Shown here: positions 46,957 to 57,229 of the stretch, piece by piece | Position numbering within the stretch: the stretch's first letter is position 1 | Layout: the number at the start of each line of letters is the position of its first letter | Notes under the pieces: generated by a model | The model's database searches: none | Told to the model about the DNA's origin: nothing | Seen by the model: only the letters and a program-made list of their open reading frames with translations | NCBI RefSeq assembly: GCF_040712315.1 | Contig: NC_134017.1 | Span: 51,085,636-51,149,635 of the forward strand | DNA: 64,000 nt | DNA from: Castanea sativa | Lineage: Eukaryota > Streptophyta > Magnoliopsida > Fagales > Fagaceae | Direction of reading: 5' to 3' | Translations under genes and position numbers: made by a program

Positions 46957-48858
46957 ATGGATAGAGGTCAGTCTCTTATTATACCTCCATTGTTTGATGG
47001 TATTAACTATGCATACTGGAAAGTACGCATGAGAGCTTTCTTGCAGTCTCTAGATAAGAAGGTGTGGCAAGCTATGGAGATAGGCTAGACCAAGCCTAAA
47101 GAAGCGCCGGTCGATAGGGATGATGCTAAGATCAAGGCGGCAAACTTCAACAGCAGAGCATTGAATGCTTTATTTAGTGCGGTCACTAATGAGGAGTTCA
47201 AGAAGATATCCTCCACTGAAACTGCTAAGGAAGCATGGACCATCCTCCAGACAACCTATGAGGGAACAAAGGCTGTCAAAGATTCGAAGCTACAGAGGCT
47301 CACTACAAGCTTCGAAGAAATTAAGATGGAGGAGGATGAGTCATTCGATGAGTTCTATGCCAAGCTCAAGGACATAGTGAACTCAGTTTTCAATCTTGGG
47401 GAAACCATATCTGAACCCAAGATTGTGAGAAAAGTGCTCAGATCTCTGCTCAAGAGATTCCATGCCAAGATCACGGCGATAGAGGAATCAAAGGATATTG
47501 ACAATATTCCTCTGACTGAGCTGGTTGGTAATCTGCAAACCCATGAGTTAGGGTTGACAAGAATTGGCAAGTCGGGTAAAGGCAAGAGCATGGCACTGAA
47601 GGCTAAGAGTAGTGAGACAGATGAGTCATCAAACGATGAAGACTTTAAGATAAAGTCCTACATCACCAGGCAATTCAAGAAATTCATGAAAAATGCCAAT
47701 GGAAAGGGCTTCAACAAGGACCATAGGCAATCCAGTTCTTCTCAGTTCAAGAGCCAGGATAAAGGGAAGAAGGATGATAGGGATGGCGGTCGGTACACTG
47801 TTCCTGCAGGACTTAAGTGCTTCGGGTGTCAAGGCTTCGCTCACATGAAACAAGAGTGTCCCACATATCTCAAGAGCATTGGGAAGAGCAAGGCACTTGC
47901 TGCTACTTTGAGTGACACTGAGCCTGAGGATGATTCCGACAATGAGGATGACGGAATCTTGAATGCCTTCACTGCCACTGTCAATCCTACTGAAGGGATT
48001 GTAGAAAATGAAAATGAAGAAGAAGAATTAGTGGATGCTAAGTTTGAAAAGATGGATGATCAAGATGATATCCATACAACTTGTGAGAAACTGTACAAGC
48101 TTTCTGAGAAGCATGAGAAACTCTATAGGCTGGCCACCAAGAAGCTTAGTGATGTGGACCTTAACCATGAGGAACTTTCCACTAAGTTTGATGAAGCCAA
48201 TCAGACCATTGGGGCACTGAGATTCGAGAACAATTTCTTGGCTGAAAATACCAAGAAGCTTGAAGCAGAACTGTTTCAAGTTAGAGCTCAATTGGAGAAG
48301 ACATCAAGTGCGAAGCTGGATGAGATGCTCAGCATTCAAAAATCTGCTTCTGATTGAACCAGTTTGGGATATGATTTCTCTTCTTCTAATATTGCTTCTG
48401 CTAGTACTACTGTTTTTGTTCCTCTTGCTAATGACATTAAAATTGAGAACAATGATGTTAAAACCGAATTAGCCAGTAAGAACCTAAACAACGGTAAATC
48501 TATCTTAGGAGCACCCCCTAAGCTTGAGAAGAAGGAAATTAAAAACCCTAGGACTAAGAAGGCTAACTCTCAAAAGTTTAAACAGAAGAAGCATCATCTC
48601 TATCATCATTGTGGTATTGCCGGTCATTCTCGGCCTAATTTCTGTAAGTGGTTAGCCACTCAACAGAACAATGGCATGATAGCATCTGGGAACCAGAATC
48701 AGCTTCAAACCTCTCTTGCTCCTTTTGGAGATCTTCTCAAAGCCTTCATGTTCCTTTCGAACTTGAACGGTTTTAATTCTTCCCCCTCATCACTGGTTCA
48801 AGGGTTTGCAAAAAGGAAAGGTTCTTCCAAGGTGTGGAAGGAAAAGGGTTCTAAGTGA
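46957..48858 (+). pseudogene. gag: Copia gag with two in-frame stops
   Basis: One continuous frame of about 633 codons, interrupted by TAG at 47086-47088 (in place of a Trp-like codon) and TGA at 48355-48357. It starts MDRGQSLIIPPLFDGINYAYW (DUF4219-type) and continues with WTILQTTYEGT and a UBN2-type capsid region. A CCHC knuckle CFGCQGFAHMKQEC lies at about residues 287-300. A long acidic and coiled stretch follows, then a second knuckle-like CGIAGHSRPNFCKW near 48610-48650. Two zinc-binding boxes are usual for this lineage. The protein would package element RNA. The frame is otherwise intact, so the stops may be recent. Confidence 0.88.
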
Positions 48859-49797
48859 TTTAATCACTTTTTTCCTCTCTCCCTTTCTTGTTTTTGCTTT
48901 TGCATTACTTGTGTTTTTCCTTTACTGTTTTTGAGTCAGTCTAGTATTATGCATTGTTTTGATTTGATTAACATGTTTTTGTTTGCTTACTTTCAGTTTT
49001 TGTTTTATTTTGTTTTTCAGATAAAAATAAAAAATAAAATAAAAAATTGAAAAAATACAAAAACAATGTGTGTTCGTGTACATTGGTTTTTGTGAACCTT
49101 AAAATGGCCATTGAAACAAAGTTTTCTAAACTTTGTATTGTTTGTAGCTTAGATGAGCATCTCTATACACAACTAAGCAAGTGAGCTTTGTGGCTCTTTG
49201 TTTGTGATGAGTAAGATTAAGCAATCTCTTGTACTTAACACTTGTATCACTCTTTTTGACGGGTTGGACTAGAAAATCCTAAGAGAAAGGCATTAATAAC
49301 CATCTCATCATTGTTGCTCGCCAATCATGAAATGACATCTGTATGCTTCGACATAGCAAAAGTGCAATGTCAAAAGCTTAACATAATTGGGTATTTCTTT
49401 TCTCTCCTTTATATACTCATGCATGGTTTGCTAAATAAAAGAAAATATGCAAAGAAAATAAAAGCAAAAAGATCAAAATGCTTTAAAAAAACATAATTGC
49501 AAGCGTGTTTTCTAGGAGATGTGGGAGTTATAGGATGTACCTTAAAGGTGATAGTCCCCATCAAACGGTTATGATTGTGTGTGAGTTAAAGTGATTTTCT
49601 CATATCTCAAATCCTCATAACTTTGAGACATTTATGCACTCTTGTGATATTTTTCACATACAACACGCAAAATTCTTTGCTACTTTTGATATATGTGCAG
49701 GTTCAATATGATTTGGCCATCACAAGGTTTACATGCATTGATGTATACTCATTAAACTGTCTTGACTTGTTTTTGAAATATAAAATTGGTTAGACTT

Positions 49798-49833
<36 letters not shown>

Positions 49834-50810
49834 GAAATCCATGTGTTTAAAATTATTGTTGAGAGATGATTTTGAGAGACTAATCTTTTGATTAGATCAT
49901 TGGTTGAGTTGCATGCATGATTGCATTCTTGTATGTGTTTTTCTCTTCTCGAAAATCTGCCTTTAAAAGCTGGCTCGACACCTCCTCGACACCTCCTTGA
50001 CACCTAGCTGTCTGTCGAGCTTCTTAGCTTTTTCTTATCGTAATCTCGATAGCTTCTCGACAGCTGGTGGATCGATTGAGAAAACTTCTGTCCTCTCAAT
50101 AGCTTCTCGACAGCTGGTGGATCGATCGAGCTTCTGTTCTCGTGTCTTTGCTTTGTTCCTCGACACCTTCTTGATAGCTTTATCTATTGACGATGTTTCT
50201 CTCGACACCTTCCTCGACAGATGGCTCGACACCTCTCAACACCTGTATTTGTCGAGATTTACTAAACCTCTATTTAAGGTTCTGTGCGATCCGGTTTCTC
50301 ACTTCTCTCAATCTCTCTCTCTCTAGCTCTGTCCTTTCACCTCCCAAACCTCTCTCTCTCACTCAAAACCTTTACCCAAGGTTTCTTCAAGCTTTTTCAA
50401 GCTTTCCTTCACTTGGTAAGCTTCTTATCTTCTTCATTTACATGCATTCCAGGTTTTGAAACCTAGTTTTTGGGTTCTTGAAAAAATTTGGGGTTTTGAA
50501 AAATTGATGAGTTATTGTTGCAATCTTTGGGATGGGTTTTGAAGATTTGATCTTAAAAACACCATGCATTGCATCACATTAGCATTCTAACAATATTCTT
50601 ATGCATTTAAATGTTGCAAACTGGTTGTGTGCTGGTAGGTTTGGATTGGGCTAAGCCCTTGATGCTTTTCATATTGCATGTCACATGTTTATGCATTTCC
50701 CATGCATACGTTCTCTCTTTTCAATATACTTGCTATATGTGAATTGTTTTGGGACTTTTTTGAATGTTTTTTTCTTCCCCCCTCTCTTTCTGTTTACGTT
50801 AGTAGTGTCT
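48859..50810 (+). promoter_or_regulatory. Non-coding spacer with U3-like motif array and possible spliced leader
   Basis: No pol remnants. A (GT)n run lies at about 49804-49830. Between 49970 and 50265 the words CTCGACA and GTCGAG recur at least eight times. The last part (GGCTCGACACCTC... GTATTTGTCGAG) closely copies the LTR U3 segment near 46133-46165. A TATA-like TATTTAAG sits at 50271-50278, then a CT-rich leader. A donor ACTTG/GTAAGC near 50415 and an acceptor TTAG just before the ATG at 50811 suggest a spliced 5' UTR. This looks like a separate promoter for the second ORF; that is inference. Confidence 0.5.
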
Positions 50811-51980
50811 ATGAAACCAATACGTAAGTCCATTCCATCCTGGAACCCTCTTCGTTCTAGGGCCTCTTTGTCTTTTGATCCAACTTCCTCCTCTGTTCGG
50901 TTTCGTGATGAGGATGCCCAAAAGGACTTCTCGGAGAACTTTTCTAAACGAGGTGTTCATTCGGAACGCCAAGTTATTCTGGCAGACTTTGCTGACACTG
51001 ACCTTCCCGATGTCATTCACAGTCGGGGTTGGGAGTCACTGTGTGACATTCCGATCACATTTCCTTCCGTGCTACTCCAGGAGTTCTACTCCAACATACA
51101 TGGAACTGATACTTCAGTATCTCTCTTTCACACTCACGTTCGAGGTACGCGCATAGTAGTCACACCGGAGTTGGTATCTGATGTGCTCCATATTCCGAGG
51201 GTTGAGCATCCTGACTTCCCCGGTTGTGAGCGTCTACGGACTGTGTCCAAAGACGAGATGATCTCTGCGTTCTGTAAGCGCCCTTCTGATTAGGGTGAGC
51301 GTTAGTTCACATCATGTCGACCTTTTGCTAAAGGTCCTTGATTCTTGAACATGGTGATGACATTTGTTTTGTATCCTCTCTCTCACTACAACTCCATCAC
51401 AGAGCCTCGTGCTCGTTTTCTATTATCCCTTCTTGAGGATCTTTCCATTGATTTTCCTTCACATTTTATTCTTTCTATCATAGATGTCTATAGGGATACG
51501 GCTACCCGTGATAAGCTCATCTTTCCTTCCGCTATCACGAGGATTATACGCCATTTTTTCGTCCCTTTTCCCGTGTCCGACCACTTCCATGTCATGTGTG
51601 CTATAGACGCCGCTACCATAAAACGTAGTGAGGCACAATTTAGGTCGCGACATACGAATTCAGCAGCTTCTTCCCCCCGTCCAACTCCATCTAGATCTGC
51701 TCGAGCCACATCTGCTCCCTCCTCTTCTACCAGCGATGTGTCACTAGAAGACATCATGGTGCAGCTTCAGCTCATGGATGCTCGCCTAGATACACTCTCT
51801 ACAGAGTTGTATCAGGTGAATGTTCATGTTGGTCGTATTGCTCGGTGACAAGCGACCATGGGTGGTTTTGCTCCCGAGGTTTCTCCTCCACCACCTCTTG
51901 TGGCTTCTGTGTCTAAGGATGATGATGGTGATGACGATGATGCTTCGGATGATGATGATGGAGATGCTAGCTCTACTGAC
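50811..51980 (+). pseudogene. Second ORF: plant-transposon-protein-like domain, with in-frame stops
   Basis: One frame from ATG 50811 (MKPIRKSIPSWNPLRSRASL) to the acidic tail. Features: HSERQVILADF, RGWESLCDIP, VLLQEFYSNIHG, VRGTRIVVTPELVSDVLHIPRVEHPD, MVMTFVLYPLSHYNSITEPRARFLLSLL, FILSIIDVYRDTATRDKLIFPSAITRIIRHF, a Ser/Pro-rich linker, EDIMVQLQLMDARLDTLSTELYQV (coiled coil) and an Asp-rich end. The middle resembles the domain often annotated 'putative plant transposon protein' in LTR elements; its role is unknown. Stops at 51291 (TAG), 51303-51311 (TAG), near 51334 (TGA) and 51846 (TGA) fit C-to-T or G-to-A decay. The frame itself is not shifted. Confidence 0.75.
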
Positions 51981-52518
51981 TAGCTCTACCGATGAGATGT
52001 CTACTTAACACTCTACCCTTTGTCACTTGTGACAAAAAGGGGGAGTAGTTTTGGATATGAGAGTAGTTATACTTAGGGGGAGTGTTGTTGTTTCAAGGGA
52101 TGTAGTGAGGATTACTTGTATCTTTTTCTTTTCTCTACTTTAGATACATTTATTCTTGTACATGAGGTCTTGTGACCATTTATGACATACATTGGACTTA
52201 TCTTCTTTATATGTTGATGTATGTTTCTTTCACCTATCCTTACATGTGTTATTTCTTATTTATCTTCATACACATGATTCTTATTATTTATATGCAATCT
52301 ATTAATTCTATTTCATAATAAGATGCCTTGATGAGTTTTGTTTAAAGTGTTTTAGAAATACAGGTTGTCAAAGTCTACTTGCCATAAAATCTCTTCTTGC
52401 AAAATTTTTCAAGAGTTTGTGTTAGGATAGATTTTATTGTATTCAACAAGTGAATATGAGTTGAGTGTTTTATGACTTCTCTCATATGTTCATTTTTTGT
52501 TGTGATTTTGTCACGGAT

Positions 52519-52534
52519 TGCCAAAGGGGGAGAT
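52519..52534 (+). promoter_or_regulatory. Polypurine tract
   Basis: CCAAAGGGGGAGAT directly before the 3' LTR start, the plus-strand primer site. Confidence 0.85.
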
Positions 52535-53547
52535 TGTTAGGACATATGTGTTTCACTTATTTAGAACATATGTCATTCTGTTATGTAATTGGCTAATCTT
52601 TTGACAAAACGCACTTTACTTGTAATTGAGTAGATTTAGGATGTGTTTAATGCTTCAAGAAACTGTGTTTCAAGATCAAGTGTTGAAATCATCAAGTCTG
52701 TCCAAGAAACAAGCTGAAAAGTGTAAATTCATTAAAGCTTGACAGCTAGCATATGTCGAGGTTTAAAGAGCTGTTCCAGCCCCGTGGCTCGACAGCATCT
52801 CGACACCTCTATCTGTCAAGGTTTAAGAAAGACAGATTTTGAGTTCTGTTTTGATTCCAATCTGTGAATGTGTCTCTGAGCTTTCTTTTCTCTTAACCCT
52901 AGACATATAAAAGGATTATTTTAAGGGCCGTCAAAGGATACACAAGTTGCACAAGCATTGAGAAATCCTTGTTCAAGCTAGTTGTGACCAGAGACAAAGT
53001 TCTTGCCCTAGTTCATCTCTCTTGTGAAGAAGTTGCTGTGTAATGTGCACCGTAGGATTTTGTAACCAAGCATCTTCTTGATCTTCATCGTGTGGATGAA
53101 TTGAAGAACTTTGCATCCAACAATCTTCTCTAGTTGGTGATTGAAGTCGTGTACTAGGATCCGCACAATTGGTTAGTCACGTACTTGGGAGCCGTGCATT
53201 AAAAGGAGAAATTGTCACTACAAAACAAGTCCAATTGGGTATTGGAGTAAGGGTTCAACTGTAGGTTGGTAAGGTACTTGGGATTCCTTTACTTGTAACT
53301 GCTTGTTGTGATAATAGTAGAATTTTGGGAGTGGTGACCTTAAAATCACCCGGTGGGGTTTTTGCCTTGTAGGTTTTCTCCATTCGTAAACAAATCACCG
53401 TGTCATTTAATTTCCGCTGCATACTTAGTTTAATTGGTGATTTATTTGTGCTAACACGCACTTTGCATATTAATATTGATTAATTAATAACTTGGCTAAT
53501 TAATTAATTAATCAATCATAAGGGGTCAATACAAATTTGGCCTATCA
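52535..53547 (+). repeat. 3' LTR
   Basis: 1013 bp, collinear with the 5' LTR, with scattered substitutions and small indels. TATA box at 52905-52912. Confidence 0.92.
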
Positions 53548-53737
53548 TATGACATATAAGTATAACCACATGTGGATATGGGGAATAGAGATATAATAGC
53601 TTGTGATGTGTGTGGTTTTGATCGGGTGTGTGGCCACAATCAAAGAGCTTCAGCGATGAAGGGATGGGGCCTATCCCAAAATCATGGAAGAGAATATGCC
53701 AAACCGGAGTTGCCTTTAGCTCGTCCCATTGTAATAG

Positions 53738-54436
53738 GTGAGTGAGTGCTTCTTTAAAAGGTAAGGAGCATGCAGGTTAATTTGATTTCTTCTTGATATG
53801 ACCATGCTTGTTTTTGTGTTTTGTCCTTTTTATTTTATTTTATTATTATCTTACTTTGGTTATCTACCTATTTATAACTTTTTTATTTAGACAACCTGTG
53901 TTAAGGAATTTGCTTTTTTGGGTGTTCTACGATGATTATGTATGGGCATCTTTAGCATTAAAGCCAATAATTGGGAAGCAATAGACTTTGAATTTTCTTT
54001 CATGGCCGGACAAACATGTCTTTCCTCTTTATGACTGTGAGGATATATATATATATATATATATAAAATAAGTAAATCTAACTTATTGGTTGAATCATAT
54101 TTTTCTTAGCTATACACTATAGTTTGCACTATGCATCCATAACCTAGCGAACCCCATAGAGGAGGGTATCGCTTAGAAGCACATTGAGCGTAAGAAGCTT
54201 TAGAAAAAGTTATGCAATCTTGGTTTTCTTTCCTCTTTACGTCGAAAGTCATTACTCATTACTCATTATGCAATTAAATAGTAAAGTATGTTACTTATAA
54301 TCTTGAGTGAAGCTTGCTTTTCTTTTCTTTCATTAGTTAACTACCTTCGATACTTACTTTGAAAATAGTCACGAACAATACCTCAACTAACTCAAAAATG
54401 ATTTTCTCCGAATGAAATGGATCAATATCATCTATA
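53738..54436. other. Former subtilase intron, left part
   Basis: AT-rich, with a short (TA)n run near 54044-54064. No gene seen. Confidence 0.5.
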
Positions 54437-54659
54437 TCTATATATTACTAAAAGCTGAAGCGTGACATTTAATGCTGCTAAGCTCTTGTTGCGTCACCTC
54501 ATCGCCACGTCATTCGCCACATAATTATTATTTATTCCTTTTTTTTTACAAAAAAAATATAAATAGATTATTGACTTTACATATTCATCTTTATCGGTTT
54601 TAACATCTATATATATTTCTTTTTTATTTCCAATTTTCTTATAATTTTTTTGCATTCAC

Positions 54660-54853
54660 TTATTTTTTAAATATTTACACTTTCTTCAACCCTTCTTCTT
54701 CTCCTACCTTTTTATCTCCCCACTACCCTCTACTTTATTATTGCTATTCATCTTTCCCTTCATCTTCCTTTATTTGTCTCTTCTTATCCCTTCCCTCTTA
54801 CTACAAATTTGTCACTCTTTTCCATTCTATGCATAGTTCTCTCTCACAAAAAG

Positions 54854-54898
<45 letters not shown>

Positions 54899-55960
54899 GT
54901 TTTGGTGGATTTTTATTTTTTATTGCATCTCTGCTTTAGGTTGATAAATTTTTGTATTTTCAAAAACTCTAATCTAGGTTGATACGATTTAGTTTTGTGT
55001 TTTAAGTTGTTGTTGTTATTATTATTATTATTATTATTTTGCTCTTTGATTGTTAAATTTTATCCGATTACATTATAAAAAATTAAAGATAGTAGATAAA
55101 AATAAAATAATATTCCATTACATAGCATAATTTGGATAATTTAGTGTTTATTGTTATATCTTTTAATTTTTCTTATTTTTTTTTATTATCTTCTATTTTA
55201 CTTAATATCGAAATTCAACCACATCCTTCTTATCATTAAATTATTTATATTTTCTCTCTTTTTGTTTTAAAAATAAAAAATGTAATATTTTACTTAAATT
55301 CAAATAAAAGAAAATTGAGCTCATCAAAATTGTACTAATTTTTTTTTAATATTTACACTTTCTCCGACATTTCTCAATTTCTTTACCTTTCCATCTCCCA
55401 AAACATTCTACCTTGATATCACTCTTCCTCTTTCCTTTTATCTTCCTTTATTTTGTTTTTTTTTATTATCATCATCTTAGTATAAATTTGTCGTTCATTC
55501 TTCCATTCTTTGTATAATTTTCTCTCACAAAAAAGTGGTTATTTCTCACTCTTTCTCCCTCAATTTTTTGGTGGATTTTTATTTTTATTTTTCTTGCATC
55601 TCTATTTTAGCTTGATAAAGTTTTGTATTCTTTAGAACTCTATTTATATTGATGGGATTTAGCTTTGTGTTTTAAGTTTTTTTTTTATGACTTTGATTGT
55701 TAAATATTATCATAATGCATTATAAATAATTAAAAATAGTATATAAGAATGTACTATTATTATATTACATAGAATTATTTGGATAAGTTAGTGTTTATTG
55801 TTATGTATTTTTTTTTTCTCATATCATTTTATTTAACATTTAAATTCAGTCACATCCCCCATATATATCATTAAATTATTTATATTTCCACTCCTTTTTT
55901 ATTTTAAAAAATTTAAAATATAATATTTTGCCTAAATTAAATAAATAAAATTGTCTACAT
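54660..55960. repeat. Diverged tandem duplication inside the long Helitron
   Basis: AATATTTACACTTTCT, CTACCTTTTTATCTCCC, TTTGTCACTCTTTTCCATTCT, TTTTGGTGGATTTTTATTTTT and TTTAGGTTGATA recur in the same order about 660 bases later (55350 onward) with many differences. The Helitron interior therefore grew by an old internal duplication. Confidence 0.65.
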
Positions 55961-56003
55961 TAAGTGGAGTAATGCTAGGGAAACACTCATTCTCACACCC
56001 AAT

Positions 56004-56212
56004 GCATCAAAGGAAGAATGAAATACAAAACAAATCAAGTTAGAAACACTAAATTAAAAAAAAAAAACTAATAATTCATATTTAATGTCATAGAATCATC
56101 ATCAAACTGCATCAAAGGAAGAATGAAATACAAAAAAAATCAAGTTAGAAACACTAAATTAAAAAAAAAAACTAATAATTCATATTTAATGTCATAGAAT
56201 CATCATCAAACT
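56004..56212. repeat. 105-bp tandem duplication inside the long Helitron
   Basis: Two nearly identical copies, 56004-56108 and 56109-56212, each starting GCATCAAAGGAAGAATG and ending ATCATCATCAAACT. Much younger than the larger duplication. Confidence 0.85.
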
Positions 56213-56232
56213 TTGGAAAACGATAGGTTGCC

Positions 56233-56297
<65 letters not shown>

Positions 56298-56676
56298 TAT
56301 AGAAAAAAAAAACCCAATACAAAGTAATAAAGAGTAGATAAAGAAAAAAAAAAAACCAAACATCAATTAATAATCGTTAATTGGAAAACAAAGAGGTTGT
56401 AAGGAGAAGTAAAAAATAAAATAGAGATTACCGTGTGGAGAACATTAAAAACTTTACAGTGTAGTAACATAAACTGTTAAATTCACATAAAAATTAAATC
56501 AACAATTAAATACAATCATAGGACTAAATTTAAATTTAAAACTAATCAAACTCTAACTATGGAAACCATATTAATCATAACTAAAAAAGAGATGTTCTCT
56601 GATAGTAGTAGAAATTACATAAGAAATAAAGTTAGAAAATTTAAAAATCCATTTTTTGACATTTCATTTAACCTTA

Positions 56677-56744
<68 letters not shown>

Positions 56745-57229
56745 TACACTATTACTTTCGAAAATCTAATGAACAATGCTATCTCTAATTTATCGTCTTT
56801 GTTATGCAAATCATTAGTTAGTAAATATATGATAATGGTAAGAAGCGTGACAAATGAGATCACTAAAAGATATATATCAAATTAATTAGCCACTATCATT
56901 ATGGAATAGTAGTCTATAATTTTACGCATTGAAAAAAGTGGAATATATAGAGTTTTCTTAAAGGTATGTGTAAAGATTCACTGTGTGTGTGTGTAAAGGT
57001 AAAAAAAATGAATATTTAAGGTTTTTATTAACTTAAAAACTAATGAAAAATCAATGGTTAATAAATAAAATTATAGTATTAATAAAATATTTAATAAGAT
57101 CATCCTAAAAAAATTATCATGCACAACGCGCGGGTATGTGACTAGTGTTTCAAATTAAAATTAATAAATTTCAAGGCAAAATTCAATGTTATATATGTTA
57201 CACACTATATATTTATTGAGAATGTTATT

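Larger units (their letters stand above)
45861..53547 (+). mobile_element. Non-autonomous Copia-type LTR retrotransposon (gag plus extra ORF, no pol)
   Basis: A 7.7-kb element with TATGA on both sides (45856-45860, 53548-53552). LTRs are 45861-46884 and 52535-53547, starting TGTTAGGACATAT and ending TATCA. Primer-binding site and polypurine tract are in place. The interior has a Copia gag (46957-48858), then about 1.9 kb non-coding, then a second ORF (50811-51980). No protease, integrase, reverse transcriptase or RNase H was found in any frame, so it needs an autonomous partner. It inserted about 23 bp before a remnant subtilase exon. Confidence 0.93.
54437..57145 (+). mobile_element. Helitron, long form (2.7 kb)
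   Basis: Starts TCTATATATTACT after A and ends with the GC palindrome plus CTAG before T, as the two short copies do. It contains about 1.7 kb (54850-56558) that the short forms lack, joined there as CTCACAA/ATGGAAACC. No helicase or Rep coding. The interior includes (CT)n (54857-54895), (GA)n (56237-56294) and a long (TA)n run (56683-56737). It sits in a subtilase intron. Confidence 0.85.

Noticed and set aside
48859..50680. Searched for pol (protease, integrase, RT, RNase H) of the LTR element
   Set aside because: No GAG-pre-integrase, integrase or YVDD-type RT motif in any frame. The region is non-coding spacer.
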